DNA of 64,000 bases from Lumbricus rubellus. Lineage: Eukaryota; Annelida; Clitellata; Crassiclitellata; Lumbricidae. The DNA is taken from positions 4,769,852-4,833,851 of the forward strand of contig OX243822.1 of NCBI GenBank assembly GCA_945859605.1. The letters run 5' to 3'. Made by a program: the position numbers and the translations under genes. Of this stretch, positions 36,601-46,288 are shown piece by piece; position 1 is the stretch's first letter, and each line of letters opens with the position of its first letter. The notes under the pieces were generated by a model, which was not told the origin of the DNA, did no database searches, and saw only the letters and a list, made by a program, of their open reading frames with translations.

Positions 36601-39600
36601 CTATTCTCAACATAATTATTGTTATTAAGAGACCATTTTAAAAGGTGTCTAAATAGTGCCGTCATCCATTCATCAAAGGACTAAACAGTTCACATGATAC
36701 GAACATCACATTCTGAAAAACTACTCTAGCATCGTTACTATTCACAATATAATTATTGATAATTTTAGCTAATTTATAAAGGTGTCTAAATAGTGCTTGA
36801 TCCGCGCAATTTAAAAAGAATTATTAAGCCATCATTCATTCATTCATTCATTCATTCATTCATTCATTCATCCATCCATTCATCAAAGTTCAGACGACTA
36901 AACAGTTCACATGACTTTAACCCCTTTACACTGACTTTATTATACCAATATTATTATTCTCAATACAATTATAGATATTATTAAATCGTATATAAAGGTG
37001 ACCAGTTTTGATTGCAAAGGCATAACACCATAATACAGAGTAGAGATAAAGAATAGGTTTGAGATCTTAGAGAGAGACAATACAATGGAAGAGCAGGATA
37101 CCAACACGTTATGGACAAAGATGAAAACTGCGATCCAGGAGACTGCGGAGAAACATGTACCAAAGAAAACGTCAAGGAAAACTACCTCATGGCTATCCAA
37201 AGAGACCATTGAGGTGGCAATAGAAAGGAGAGAAGCAAAGAAGGAAGGGAACAGAGATAGGGTAAAAACGTTGAATAGGACCTTCCAAAGGAAGGCAAGG
37301 GAGGATAAAGAAAACCATCTCAAGGAAATGTGCAGGGAGCTGGAGGAAGAAGGAAAGAAAGGAAGAACTAAAGAACTGTTCGCAAAGATGAAGGAAATAA
37401 CGAAGACAGCAGGCCCTAGAATGGGTTCACTCAAGACGAAGGATGGGAAGATAATAGGAGATGAGGAGGAGATAAAGGAAAGATGGAGAGAGTATACGGA
37501 AGAGCTGTACATGGAAGATGAATGTGTCGAGAAGGAAAACGTCAAAATAGAGGAAGTTGAAAACGAACCAGAGATATTGGAGGTAGAGGTGGAGTGGGCG
37601 ATAAAACAACTCAAGGACAACAAAGCGCCAGGACATGATGGAATACCTATAGAACTGGTAAAAGCGGGAGATGAAGCAGTGGTGAGGACTATTACAAAAC
37701 TATGCAATCAAATCTGGAGAACTGCGGAGTGGCCGGAGGACTGGAAAAGGTCCGTGTTCATACCAATATTCAAGAAAGGAGACGCGAGAGAGTGTGAAAA
37801 TTATCGAACGATAGCGATGATATCGCACACGAGCAAAATACTCCTCAAAATAATACACAAAAGAATGGAGAAGACAATCGAAAGGGAATTACCAGCCAAC
37901 CAAGCGGGATTCAGGAAGGCGCGAGGAACGCGCGATCACATCGCCAATATAAGGTGGATTATGGAGAGACAGAGGGAATACGGTCAACAGGTGCATATGT
38001 GTTTTATAGACTACAGCAAAGCGTTTGATTGCATAGACCATACGTTACTGTGGAAGACATTGATTGAGATGGGAATACCGCTACATCTGGTAAAACTACT
38101 AAAAGGTCTTTATGTGGATCAAGAGGCGGTGATAAGAACTGAATATGGAGATACGAGTAAATTTAAAATAAAGAAAGGAGTGAGGCAGGGGTGCATTTTG
38201 TCCCCTTTCCTGTTCAATCTGTATGAAGAGAGAATTATGAGGAGAGCTGGATTGGAGGAGGCAACAGAGGGGGTAAGGATAGCGGGGAAAATACTGAATA
38301 ATCTGAGGTACGCCGATGATACGACATTATTGGCGGGTAAGAGGGACGACCTAGTCGAGTTAATAAGAAGAGTCAGGAAGGAAAGCGAAAAGGCGGGACT
38401 ATACTTCAATGTAAAGAAAACAAAGGTTATGACAACTGCAACATGGGAAAACTTTGAGGTGGATGGAGAAACGATAGAGGTAGTATCGAGCTTCACATTC
38501 CTGGGATCTATGATAGAGAAGGAGGGAAGAAGTGATATGGAAATAAGGAGGAGGGTAACAATGGGGAAAACGGCAATGAACGGTCTGGAAAAGATTTGGA
38601 AGGATAAATACGTGAGCAGGGAAACAAAGAAAAGACTGGTAAAAGCACTGATCTTCCCAGTGGTCCTATATGGATGCGAGACATGGACAAAGACACGGGA
38701 TATGGAAAAGAAAATCAATGCATGTGAGATGTGGATTTAGAGAAAGATGCTAAGGATTTCATGGACGGAGAAGAGAACTAACGAATCGGTGCGCGTGGAG
38801 CTCGGAATAGAGAGGGAGGAGACACTGCAGCAAACAGCAACTTGGAGGAAACTGAGCCACTTCGGCCATGTGATGAGATCTAATGGTTTGGAAAAGGAGC
38901 TGATGACGGCATGCGGTGAGGGAAGGAGAAGATGTGGAAGGCCAAGGAAGAAATGGTTGGATGAGGTACAGGAAAAGTCTGGCATGAGACTGGAGGAGCT
39001 AAGAGAGGCGACTAGGGAGAGGATCAACTGGAGAGGATACATCAGGGATATCGCCAGAGCTGCAGAAGCTGACGGCACCAGGTGACCATGTGATATAAAG
39101 GTGTCTAAATATACATGAACAGCGCAATTCTTTTATAAGAGCTATTAAGCTAACATTCATTCATTCATTCATTCGGAAATTATTTTAGGGCAGTATTGCT
39201 GTTGTAACACACCCAACGTAATATATACATATACATTAATGTAAATATATATAACTATATATATATATATATATTTCATAATATACATATATATATATAA
39301 ATATAAATAAATATATAATGTATTCTAATGTAAATGTCTTAGAAAGACACTAAGAATTCCATGGACAAAAAAGCTGACCAACGAACAGGTGTACACCATA
39401 GCAGGAACAAAGCAAGAACTGTTGACCCACGTAAAAACAAGAAAGTTGCGATACTTTGGACACGTCATGAGACAACAAAATGACAGCATAGAAAACAGCC
39501 TGATGACGGGATTGATGGAGGGGAAAAGAAGTAGAGGAAGACCTAGAACGGCATGGATAGACAACATCATGAAATGGACAGGACTTTCGGGAAGGAGACT

Positions 39601-42600
39601 AATGTACATGGCAGGAGATAGACAACTGTGGAAGATGCTCATCCATTCGTGCAGCCAACCGTCGCAGAGCGACGATGGCGAAATGACATGACATGACATA
39701 ATGTATTTCTATTTCTGACCTTTTAACTCTTTCGCAGCGAATGGGGTCGATTGTGACCGCACAACAAAAACGCACCCGTTTGTCGGATAATGTAGATATA
39801 TTTAGAAATCTATTTATATATTTCGATTGGGGACATGAAGACGGATCAGAAAATACCAAGGTCGTTGGAAAATACCCTAACGTAGGTTTTCCCCAATGGT
39901 TTGATGAAGTTATAAACGAAAATTATGGCCGTAAGTTTGTGAAAATTTACATCCCGCCATTTGTTTACTTTCGGCCGCGTCTGCGGCTTCTTGGCCGTTG
40001 ACCATTTCGCTGTAATTATGTATTTTCATCAGCCAAGTTCAGACAAAATGAATTATATTGTTCAACAAATGCTCTAATAAGGTCTCAAGCACATTTACTC
40101 TAGATGATGTAAAGGTTTCGGGATTTGAAGACCGCACATTTACCGCCCGACCATCATAGAGTAGGAAAACATGAGCTCATGTGATCACTTCTCTGTAGTC
40201 AATTTTTTTATTTAGGCCTTTCAGCCTAATTAGAAACATAAAACTTATCAGTCAGGCAAATTGTGTAAAGACTTTATAAAATAATTATCTATGTTTGGAC
40301 ATTTTTGGATAGAAATACGGCGACATCGCAAGCAGGCCTAGTATTTTGTTGATGTGAGCGTCGATGTCATTATTTTCTAAGTGGAAGTAATATAAAATCA
40401 TTTTAAAATTAAATTCACACTTTTTAGCTTTTCACTGTTTGATACAAGTTTGTCATACAAGTAGCTACATTTATAAGTATTTGCATTAATTTTAGTTGGT
40501 TCATAATTTTTTTTATTAATTTTTAATGTTATAAATAAAAAAATTATTTTTTAAAATATTTAATATATTTATAAATTTTAAGGCAAACACGACAATTTAT
40601 CTGCGTTTTCAAGACAGAATATTGTTGAGGAATCAAATACGAACAAAATGATATAAGACATGTCAATATTTCATGGACTTTAAGGGTTTTTCTATTTATG
40701 AACAAATTATGACTATATTTATGAAAAACAACTTAGCTGCGGAAGAGTTAAACATATCAACATAATATTATAAACTTATATCAGGTTGATAAGCTGCAAC
40801 TCGATTAACAGGTTACAGGTTGAAGTCAAATAAGATTAGTGAAGTATTGTGAATTAATGGTTCACAGGTTATTTAAGAGCTAAAATTGATCAAGCAGTTA
40901 TTGTCCATTAATTAATAATAATTGTAATAATAATTTCTTAGCAACAGCCAATCAACAAAATGGTCGATATTTATAAAATAACCTTTAGGACTTCTTCAAT
41001 GCTTGGCTGTCCATCCACCTTGTCCTGAGTTATTCCAGTCAGCTACAAAACAATCAGATTAATTAAAACCAGCATTAAAATTTAATTAACATAGTGTTGA
41101 AAAGTATTTAATACTTCCATTAAAAATAGTTCTTTTCTTAAAAATAAAGATCTTCAATAAAATATCAGTTACATAATTTGAGAAGAATATGCCATGGTAA
41201 TTATTATAGCAAAAGTTTGTCTGGATATTTATCTAAACCTATAATAAAAAATGTGGGTGTGTATGTTTGTGGGTGTCTACTGTACATGGATGCACGTTTG
41301 TCCGTGATGCATGGCCCCAGTATGTTTTTTGTATGTTTGTGTCTGCACTTTTTGTATCGCCCCTTCAAGTTCCCTACTCAGAGGCGCTCCCGACTGCAGA
41401 GAGGACACTGCATCGGAGTTTCACGTCGAAGCGCTGTGCAATTGTGAGTGAAGGACTTGCCAAAAGGTCCCTATGTGGCGAATTGAGGCAGATTCGAACC
41501 TGCAACCCTGCGACTGCAAGGTGACACAGTATCACAGCTACTCATCTGAAACCTTACCGCTACACAGATAGTACCAGTACCACTCAATGGAGGGCTTAAC
41601 GCATCCCCTCACAAAAAAGGCCATGGTGGGTGGGGGGGCGAGAAATTGAAATATCACTATTTCCACATCATTGCCACAGTTTTGCTGCTATTCACCTAAA
41701 GCCTTGCAGCTAGACTGAGTGCCACAAGGACCAAAAGAAGGTAGGGCAGGTTGGGGCAAGGTGAGGGCGAAAACCCGAAATTTTTCGGGCAACACCGGGT
41801 ACCCCAGACGATGGGGCTTGGTTGGGTGGGCCAGGTATCCGGCCCTACAAGGGTGAGTGGGGAAAAACCCAAAAATTTCCCAGGCAACATCAAGTACCTT
41901 AGTTAGTTTATATAGATAATCAAATATTTGATTTTAACTCATCAGCATCTTATTGAATATTCGATATCCACATTTAAAATTGATTCAAAATATATGGGCA
42001 TTTATCTGGATATTTGCTGGTGTTTAAAATATTTGATTAAAATGATCCTCATGATCATTGAAAACATTCCACATCAGAATTCAAAACTTATTTAATTCAG
42101 ATACTTCCCCAAATTTTTAGAAAAGTTGATGGCACACATCATCTGAACTTAATTAAGTTTATAATTAATTAGTTATTAGGCTAATTTTTATTACAGAATC
42201 AATAAACTCTCATTTTCACCTCTGTGCAGAATGGTGTCAGCTGTTTGTGGACTTGCGGTTGAACGTATTGATGGAATCTTGATTCAACTTCGAACGTCTT
42301 TCCGTTCACTTTCAAAACGGGAAATTCGATGATCTCCTAGAAAAACATAATAAATTAATTACTTGATTAATGGAGAATTTATTGTATTCATGGCCTGGAT
42401 TTTCACCAACAATTTACTCCGCCTTTCTCTCTCGTAGTTTTTCATCACCATTCTCTCACCTCAAATCCTGCCTTTTCTTCACAATGATCAAAGCAGTGCA
42501 CAGAGACAATGGATGGATGCCCCTGAATGGAGGAAAATCCTGCTAGGTAGGGGCCTTAAGTGCAAGTAATCCCTGTAAAATGTAGGGAAAGAAAAAAAAT

Positions 42601-42910
42601 CTCGCTGCTGGAAAAACAGTACCGGTACTTAACAACGAACGTAATAAAAAAATAGAACTAAATGGCAAACAAATTTCTGCAAGACATGATATTATTTTTT
42701 ACTGTGTGTGCTCGTGTTAACTGTCTAATTAATATTAATTAATTGCATACCTGGAAAAAAAACAATTTACCATAATTATAGTCTAACCTGTGGTTCGATT
42801 CTCACATCCTTCTCACAGGTTGCCTCGAAGTCCAGCACAAGAAAATAGTCAAAATTCTGTGGCTTGATCATCTTTGTTACGCTTGCCATCAAAACTGCTA
42901 TGGTTTTATT
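25587..42910 (-). CDS. ERI3: ERI3-like DEDDh 3'-5' exoribonuclease, seven exons (gene-level span)
   Basis: Joined minus-strand exons 42910-42788, 42336-42220, 41042-40983, 36542-36451, 30224-30152, 27974-27875 and 25666-25587 give one open frame of 207 residues from the ATG at 42889. All junctions have GT/AG signals and matching phases. The DEDDh residues are all present: LDFEAT (D, E) in exon 1, CGDWD (D) in exon 4, and HHSGIDDC (H, D) across exons 6 and 7. Order and wording follow ERI1-family exonucleases, closest to vertebrate ERI3 (LTGITQDKVDGQPS, KWINIKK). This family trims RNA 3' ends. The first coding exon is open back to its acceptor, so more N-terminal sequence may exist upstream. 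It is divergent from MIC13. Confidence 0.9.
27875..27974 (-). CDS. ERI3: ERI3-like exon 6
   Basis: 100 bp, tttcag acceptor and GTAAGC donor. It encodes TFETVTGIYPKGDLIQM and ends LIGRHHSGI plus one base. The general-base histidine of the HSGIDD motif lies here. Confidence 0.9.
29842..30019. repeat. (CATA)n microsatellite
   Basis: About 175 bp of CATA repeats with a small GCATGCAT interruption, within intron 5. It is absent from copy A. The Tyr/Val/Cys-rich frames through it are artefacts. Confidence 0.98.
30152..30224 (-). CDS. ERI3: ERI3-like exon 5
   Basis: 73 bp, gttttag acceptor and GTAAGC donor. It encodes LVKEAGRLKLDYKDYLKK and then WINIKK, with the leading base completing a split ATG codon. 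Confidence 0.9.
31014..31439. mobile_element. hAT-superfamily MITE
   Basis: 426 bp with ends CAGGGATGCCACTC and GAGTGGCATCTCTG and a perfect 8-bp duplication, cgaacaat, at 31006-31013 and 31440-31447. The same site in copy C (near 1700) is empty. Internally it is AT-rich with ctagatct-like palindromic bits and no coding frame. Confidence 0.9.
31555..31922. repeat. GC-rich interspersed repeat fragment
   Basis: A GC-rich island in AT-rich intron 4, ending with gtgccagtcccaagcctgga. Related ends occur at about 45478 and 48925. The wording resembles the 5' or internal part of fish and invertebrate LINEs. No frame has a recognised domain. Confidence 0.5.
32160..32530 (+). pseudogene. LINE C-terminal fragment (GHxMR...GRPR module)
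   Basis: A short frame reads RNWIGHIMRSYTIVRDIIEG and then KKTRGRPRTMLLDWM, the module that follows the reverse transcriptase in RTE-like LINEs (compare 38870-38960 and 39450-39560). Everything upstream is missing; a typical 5'-truncated insertion. Confidence 0.7.
32530..33130 (-). pseudogene. LINE C-terminal fragment, minus strand, frameshifted
   Basis: On the minus strand the sequence reads LYSSPEWWGFANEGQRSRL and, in other frames, ILCDPGHVLYYLLPPERV and FRPRSHNLEIP. This is the order seen at the C-terminus of CR1/Jockey-like LINE polyproteins. Frameshifts break it. An (AAGT)n tail at about 32530 marks the 3' end, next to the plus-strand LINE fragment. Confidence 0.65.
33556..35304. mobile_element. 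piggyBac-like non-autonomous element, 1.75 kb
   Basis: TTAA at 33552-33555 and 35305-35308 brackets ends CCCATTTACCGCC and GGCGGTAAATGGG. Copy A near 15880 shows the empty site. The interior has repeats of the palindrome gttgcgttttcgcaac (near 33685, 34885, 34930 and 35274) and a G-rich (GGGTGGGT) section at 34320-34420. A part resembles 41585-41910. No transposase frame is visible. Confidence 0.75.
36451..36542 (-). CDS. ERI3: ERI3-like exon 4
   Basis: 92 bp, gttcag acceptor and GTTAGT donor. It encodes KFDEWMNAEGLVDPGRKII and then FVTCGDWDLQK. CGDWD carries the third acidic catalytic residue. It leaves in phase 2. Confidence 0.9.
36831..36885. repeat. (ATTC)n microsatellite
   Basis: An ATTC run in intron 3; another short one lies at about 39151-39175. 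Confidence 0.9.
37001..39092 (+). mobile_element. RTE/BovB-like LINE, 5'-truncated
   Basis: A 2.1-kb insertion flanked by the 11-bp duplication atataaaggtg at 36990-37000 and 39093-39103. It begins inside the region between endonuclease and reverse transcriptase and ends a few bases after the stop codon, as usual for RTE elements with very short 3' ends. The insertion splits a copy of the dispersed aaaggtgtctaa motif. Confidence 0.85.
37085..39085 (+). pseudogene. RTE/BovB-like reverse transcriptase, one nonsense codon
   Basis: The frame runs from 37085 to a TAG at 38738-38740 (551 codons) and resumes in the same frame to 39085. Reverse transcriptase motifs are visible: KAPGHDGIPIELVK, NYRTIAMISHTSKILLKI, FIDYSKAFDCIDH, GVRQGCILSPFLFNLY and RYADDTTLLAG. 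After them come LYGCETWT and the GHVMRSNGLEKELM and GRPRKKWLDE modules. The wording is that of RTE/BovB elements. The TAG replaces a position where related elements have tryptophan, consistent with TGG to TAG. The endonuclease domain is absent. Confidence 0.9.
39325..39710 (+). pseudogene. Second LINE C-terminal fragment
   Basis: A frame reads RKLRYFGHVMRQQNDSIENS, GRPRTAWIDNIMKW and a tail with SQPSQSDDGEMT, then a (GACAT)n end. This is the same post-RT module as the RTE element next door but from a different element. The front is missing. Confidence 0.75.
39727..40747. mobile_element. piggyBac-like non-autonomous element, 1.0 kb
   Basis: TTAA at 39723-39726 and 40748-40751. Ends are CTCTTTCGCAGC and GCTGCGGAAGAG (one mismatch). 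AT-rich interior without a gene. It lies in intron 3 of the ERI3-like gene, close to exon 3. Confidence 0.7.
40983..41042 (-). CDS. ERI3: ERI3-like exon 3
   Basis: 60 bp in phase 0 at both ends, ttgtag acceptor and GTTATT donor. It encodes exactly 20 residues, LTGITQDKVDGQPSIEEVLK, the best family match in the gene. Confidence 0.9.
41325..41575 (-). mobile_element. tRNA-derived SINE, family 1
   Basis: Third long copy, with cagattcgaacctgc (box B region, plus strand near 41490) and the gcgctgtgcaattgtgag body. It lies in intron 2. Confidence 0.8.
41585..41910. repeat. Repeat related to the interior of the 33556 element
   Basis: Shared strings include ccacagttttgctgctatt-like, gctagactgagtgcc and aaatttcccaggcaac. 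No TTAA-bounded ends were found here, so this is a fragment or a nested element common to both places. Confidence 0.45.
42220..42336 (-). CDS. ERI3: ERI3-like exon 2
   Basis: 117 bp, phase 0 both sides, tttctag acceptor and GTGAAA donor. It encodes EIIEFPVLKVNGKTFEVES and ends QVHKQLTPFCTE, aligning with the EIIEFP...TPFCTEL region of the family. Confidence 0.9.
42788..42910 (-). CDS. ERI3: ERI3-like first recognised coding exon
   Basis: 123 bp after a gtttcag acceptor, ending in a GTTAGA donor. The ATG at 42887-42889 starts MASVTKMIKPQNFDYFLV, followed by LDFEATC with the first two catalytic acids. Seven codons before the ATG are also open, so the true start could be in an upstream exon. 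A possible 5' exon with a GTAAGA donor lies at about 43454-43510. Confidence 0.85.
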
Positions 42911-43686
42911 CTGAAACTACAGAGCAAGAATTTTTTAAAATAATGTATAATTCAATTTTAAATAGGATTGTATATAAATTTATTTGCATCTCACAATCGC
43001 AATGCATTACACAGTATAAAACGATTGTATACATTTAAAAAACTATAGGGCCTGATAGATGAATATAGAGTGCGGTTGTTTTAAGCAGTAGAAAAAGAAA
43101 GAGAAAACGAGCGTAAGAAATTAAGGAATCAAAGCTGAATTGCAATTAATTGAGACATTCGTTAAATTAGGATGACATACACAACGGAATAGATGAGTAC
43201 TAGTCTAGGCCTATGTGTTCGTTTAGTTACGACAAGTTGTGGGAGATAATAACAGTGTTCAGTAAACATATTAATATCTGAAGGAAGATCCTAACATGTA
43301 GATATCGGCGGATGTCAAAAATTCGTTCACTAGTCAAGTAAACTATTCTCACTGTTTACGGATATTAAATAATTTTTAATCATAACTGACACTTATAATA
43401 AAGCATTTATTTAAGCCAATTAGATTTTAAACTGTAGTGTGCCAGTTTCTTACCTTTTAACGAAACTTACGAAAGTACCGCTTTCCCGGGGAAATTCCCA
43501 ACCATCCAGCTCACTAATTTATATCAGTGATACCGCTCTAAAATTTAAGAAAAGCCAAGATATGGCCTTTAAAAAAGCCAAGAAAAGCCAAGTTAATGAT
43601 TATGTACTAAAATGACACCTATTTTCATTTCAACAGAAGCTATTTTGTCCGATAAATTGTGATGTTTATGAAATTATGCATAGGCC

Positions 43687-44219
43687 CATAGGCGTAGCCA
43701 CATGAAGGCAGGAGGAGGCAGTTGCCTCCTCTTGGATTTTCCCGTATTTGCCTCCTCTTGCCCGAACTCCATCGCCATACAAATCTGCATGCAAATGATG
43801 CAATTTGTGACACCTATAGCACAGAAGTCGAGCATAAGTTACGTACTAAAATTAACATCTTTAATAGTCAGTAGATACAGAACTTGTCAAAATTACTGCA
43901 ATGAAAGACAAGTTGAACTCATAACTTATGTGAACTTCTCACAATTTCATGCTCGTAAAATTTTTACGTTCACATACTGATGTTCTCTATACTTAAAATA
44001 ATGGCGGCAGAAGCTTTGCAACTGTTAGTTTCAGACATGCTTAAAAAGTAATTGCTGTGAATTATACTACCCCTAAAAAAAGGTCGTCAGGAAAAAAAGT
44101 CTACGATTTTCGTCTATTGCTCCATGGATAAATTTTGCCTCCTCTAGCTTGTTTGCTCCATGGGTACATTTTGCCTCCTCTTGTGCCTCCTCTTGAAAAG
44201 AGGTCTGGCTACGCCACTG
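43687..44219. mobile_element. Nested hAT MITE
   Basis: 533 bp, ends CATAGGCGTAGCCA and TGGCTACGCCACTG, 8-bp duplication cataggcc at 43679-43686 and 44220-44227. Repeated tgcctcctcttg strings lie near both ends. Confidence 0.9.
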
Positions 44220-44340
44220 CATAGGCCCCTAATTAATTCTGAAATTAATGTATGTTAACTTGTTAATAATAAATCATTAATTATTTATATTTATATAAAT
44301 AACCGAATAATAATAATTTATATAAATAATGTAATTTATA

Positions 44341-44961
44341 CAGGGTGGTCCAAAATAAACTGCACAATGATAAATTGATAGTACTTTACTCAGAGCAATT
44401 CAAATATAACCGTGAAAATTCACAAAAACACAGCAATTATTTTTACTGTAACATTACATGAATGTATTTCGTTACATAAAATGTTCAATGTGTCCTCCTT
44501 GCTGCTCGACCACGCATTGAAGCCAACGACGCCATTGATCAATTGCGCGGTCAATGAAACGCAATCGCTGTTCAACTGCTGTCCAACTTTGCGCCTGTAG
44601 GCCTACTGGTTAAGTCCGAGATCTTTCTTTACAATACGTTTAACAGTTGAACGTGAAATTCCGGTTTCACGTGCGATCTCCCGTGGGCTCTTATGGCTTA
44701 GCGGTTTGTCTTCCTGGCTACAGATAAGGTCGCTTACCAACTTGATATTTGCATCTGTTCGAGCTGATTTCGGACGTCCGCAACCCGGCTTCCTAGCTGT
44801 GGTACCTTCGGTATCAATTTTTTTAATGAGGATAGTACGACGTTTCCATGTCTTATTTGGAAATTCTGTCATCATACGCAAGAAAAATGGCATTAAACAT
44901 TGAATTGTTATACATTATATCAAGAAAACTGTCACTGTGCAGTTTATTTTGGACCACCCTG
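44341..44961 (-). mobile_element. Tc1/mariner-like element, internally deleted
   Basis: 621 bp with about 25-bp inverted repeats (CAGGGTGGTCCAAAATAAAC and its complement) and TA on both sides. It retains only the two ends of a transposase gene. It is the last insertion in this nest after the outer hAT. Confidence 0.9.
44603..44893 (-). pseudogene. Mariner-type transposase N-terminal fragment
   Basis: A 96-codon frame contains a helix-turn-helix DNA-binding segment (SPREIARETGISRSTVKRIV) preceded by GCGRPKSARTD. Beyond its stop, at about 44580-44480, a different frame gives IDQWRRWLQCVVEQQGG, which resembles a transposase C-terminus. The catalytic DDE core is deleted, so the copy cannot move itself. 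Confidence 0.8.
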
Positions 44962-45477
44962 TATATCCAATTATTGGTTCCGTAACTTCCGTTCTCTGAT
45001 TTTCTAACATACTAACAAGATTTTGGAACACAGTGCGCTAGTATTATCCGAAGATATTAGAGACTAATGGAAACAAGGTTTTTCTGTTTTTAAAAAAAGT
45101 CTGTTTCTCCTGTTCAGAGAATAATAATAAGTCGGATGAATTATACTAGTCAGTAGAAGGAGCCATGGTTATATTACTGCTAAGATTATTGTTATTTAGT
45201 GGATTATTGTTTAAATTATTGTTATTTAGTGGATTATTGCTAAGATTATTGTTATTTAGTGGGCAGAGAAAAAGCCAAGTAAAAAAGCCAAGGTCCTTTG
45301 AAAAAAGCCAATATCCCAAGATACGATTGAAAAAGCCAAGATCTTGGGAAAAAAGCCAAGGAGCGGTATCACTGATTTATATGCACAAAATAAATAGCAA
45401 AACATCGCCTGTCGTCATTTCCGTATAATACGTATCTGACTCAGAAAAGAACAAGGGATAATAATTTTATTTCTCAC

Positions 45478-45545
45478 AGCGCCAGTCCCAAAGCTGGTGA
45501 AAAAGGATGGCTTCGCTAACAATCTCTTGTTATCACTCAATGTTG
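45478..45545 (+). repeat. Fragment of the gtgccagtcccaagcctgg repeat
   Basis: Contains cgccagtcccaaagctgg and ttgttatcac, shared with 31856-31925 and 48925-48990. Confidence 0.5.
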
Positions 45546-45795
45546 CTTAAACTACTGCAGTTACTCAGAATACTAGATTAGACTGTATATTAAAAAAAAT
45601 TGTGCGCGCGTCTTTGAGGTGAAGTACTTCATACCTTTTTTCCTTGCCTTTTTTTCTTTTTCAGCTTCAGAATTCGAGGTTTCAATTATATTATCCGCCA
45701 GGTTGAAACTTCTCGCGTTATATGTCACAGTAGCCTACTGTAGTTATCATCCTCGCGTCGTGAGAGACAACTCGCATGAATCGGCTACACAGAAC

Positions 45796-45981
45796 CAGGG
45801 CTTTTTAATGTGCAGTTGTACACAAAATGTGCAGTTCTAAATGGATTTGTGCAATTGTAGAAGCACTTCTGTACAATTAAAACTAGCAAATTAAAGGTAA
45901 TTGTTCCGATTGGAAGTAATTTACCATGGAGGATGGGAAAGAAAAGAAAAGGTTGTTCTAAAAATCCCTTTAAAAGCCCTG
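45796..45981. mobile_element. Small hAT MITE, 186 bp
   Basis: Ends CAGGGCTTTTTAA and TTTAAAAGCCCTG; 8-bp duplication cacagaac at 45788-45795 and 45982-45989. Diverged relatives occur at 47712-47915 and, inverted, near 3080-3230, 4735-4880 and 16675-16830. Confidence 0.9.
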
Positions 45982-46274
45982 CACAGAACTAGGCCTACTT
46001 GCCCTTTCCTACTGCCGCTTTTCGGTGGAGCTGGCAAATATCGTTTGGCCATATCATTATTAATGACGATGTGTCGCGACGATAAATGATAGCTTTCCTC
46101 CTTTCTCTACTCTCCAAGATTCGGAACCAACGCTTGGAACTAGCACCGCCAGATTACGTTTTGTTTTCGATAGATGGCGTAAATCAAACAAGTGGTGTGA
46201 CCTCTTTGCTGAGATATAACTTCGTTGGTTGCAGGAGAGTTTACAAGGACTCGAAAAGGACGAATGTTATTAAC

Positions 46275-46288
46275 ATGGCGTTGGTAAA
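46275..46288 (+). CDS. MIC13: MIC13 exon 1
   Basis: 14 coding bases (ATG GCG TTG GTA AA) before a GTAAGC donor; gives MALV and two bases of a lysine codon. A micro-exon too short to be found by frame scanning. Confidence 0.8.

Larger units (their letters stand above)
25108..36680. repeat. Segmental duplication copy B (exon 4-7 cassette of the main gene)
   Basis: This is the counterpart of copy A, containing exons 7B, 6B, 5B and 4B and homologous introns. It begins at the same atggtttgtggcataattca string as copy A. Insertions specific to copy B include the hAT element at 31014, the LINE fragments at 32.2-33.1 kb and the piggyBac-like element at 33556. Confidence 0.85.
43525..45374. mobile_element. 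hAT element carrying two nested transposons
   Basis: Ends CAGTGATACCGCTC and GAGCGGTATCACTG with the 8-bp duplication atttatat at 43517-43524 and 45375-45382. Near both ends are runs of aaaagccaag repeats, probably subterminal binding sites. The interior holds a second hAT (43687-44219), a mariner-like relic (44341-44961) and a short ttattgttatttagtgg tandem repeat (45175-45260). Confidence 0.9.
43454..46274. promoter_or_regulatory. Divergent intergenic region between ERI3-like and MIC13
   Basis: The two genes point away from each other. Without the hAT nest (1.85 kb) and the small MITE (186 bp), their first exons would be about 0.8 kb apart, close enough to share a promoter. No TATA box or other core element stands out. 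A candidate 5' untranslated exon of the ERI3-like gene ends at a GTAAGA donor near 43453. Confidence 0.45.

Noticed and set aside
36940..37707. A 255-codon minus-strand frame
   Set aside because: It is antisense to the RTE reverse transcriptase; the sense strand has clear domain motifs while the antisense product is a Ser/Phe/Leu-rich shadow.
43702..43980. A 92-codon plus-strand frame at 43.7 kb
   Set aside because: It lies wholly within the nested hAT MITE, has no domain and is not conserved in other parts of the window.
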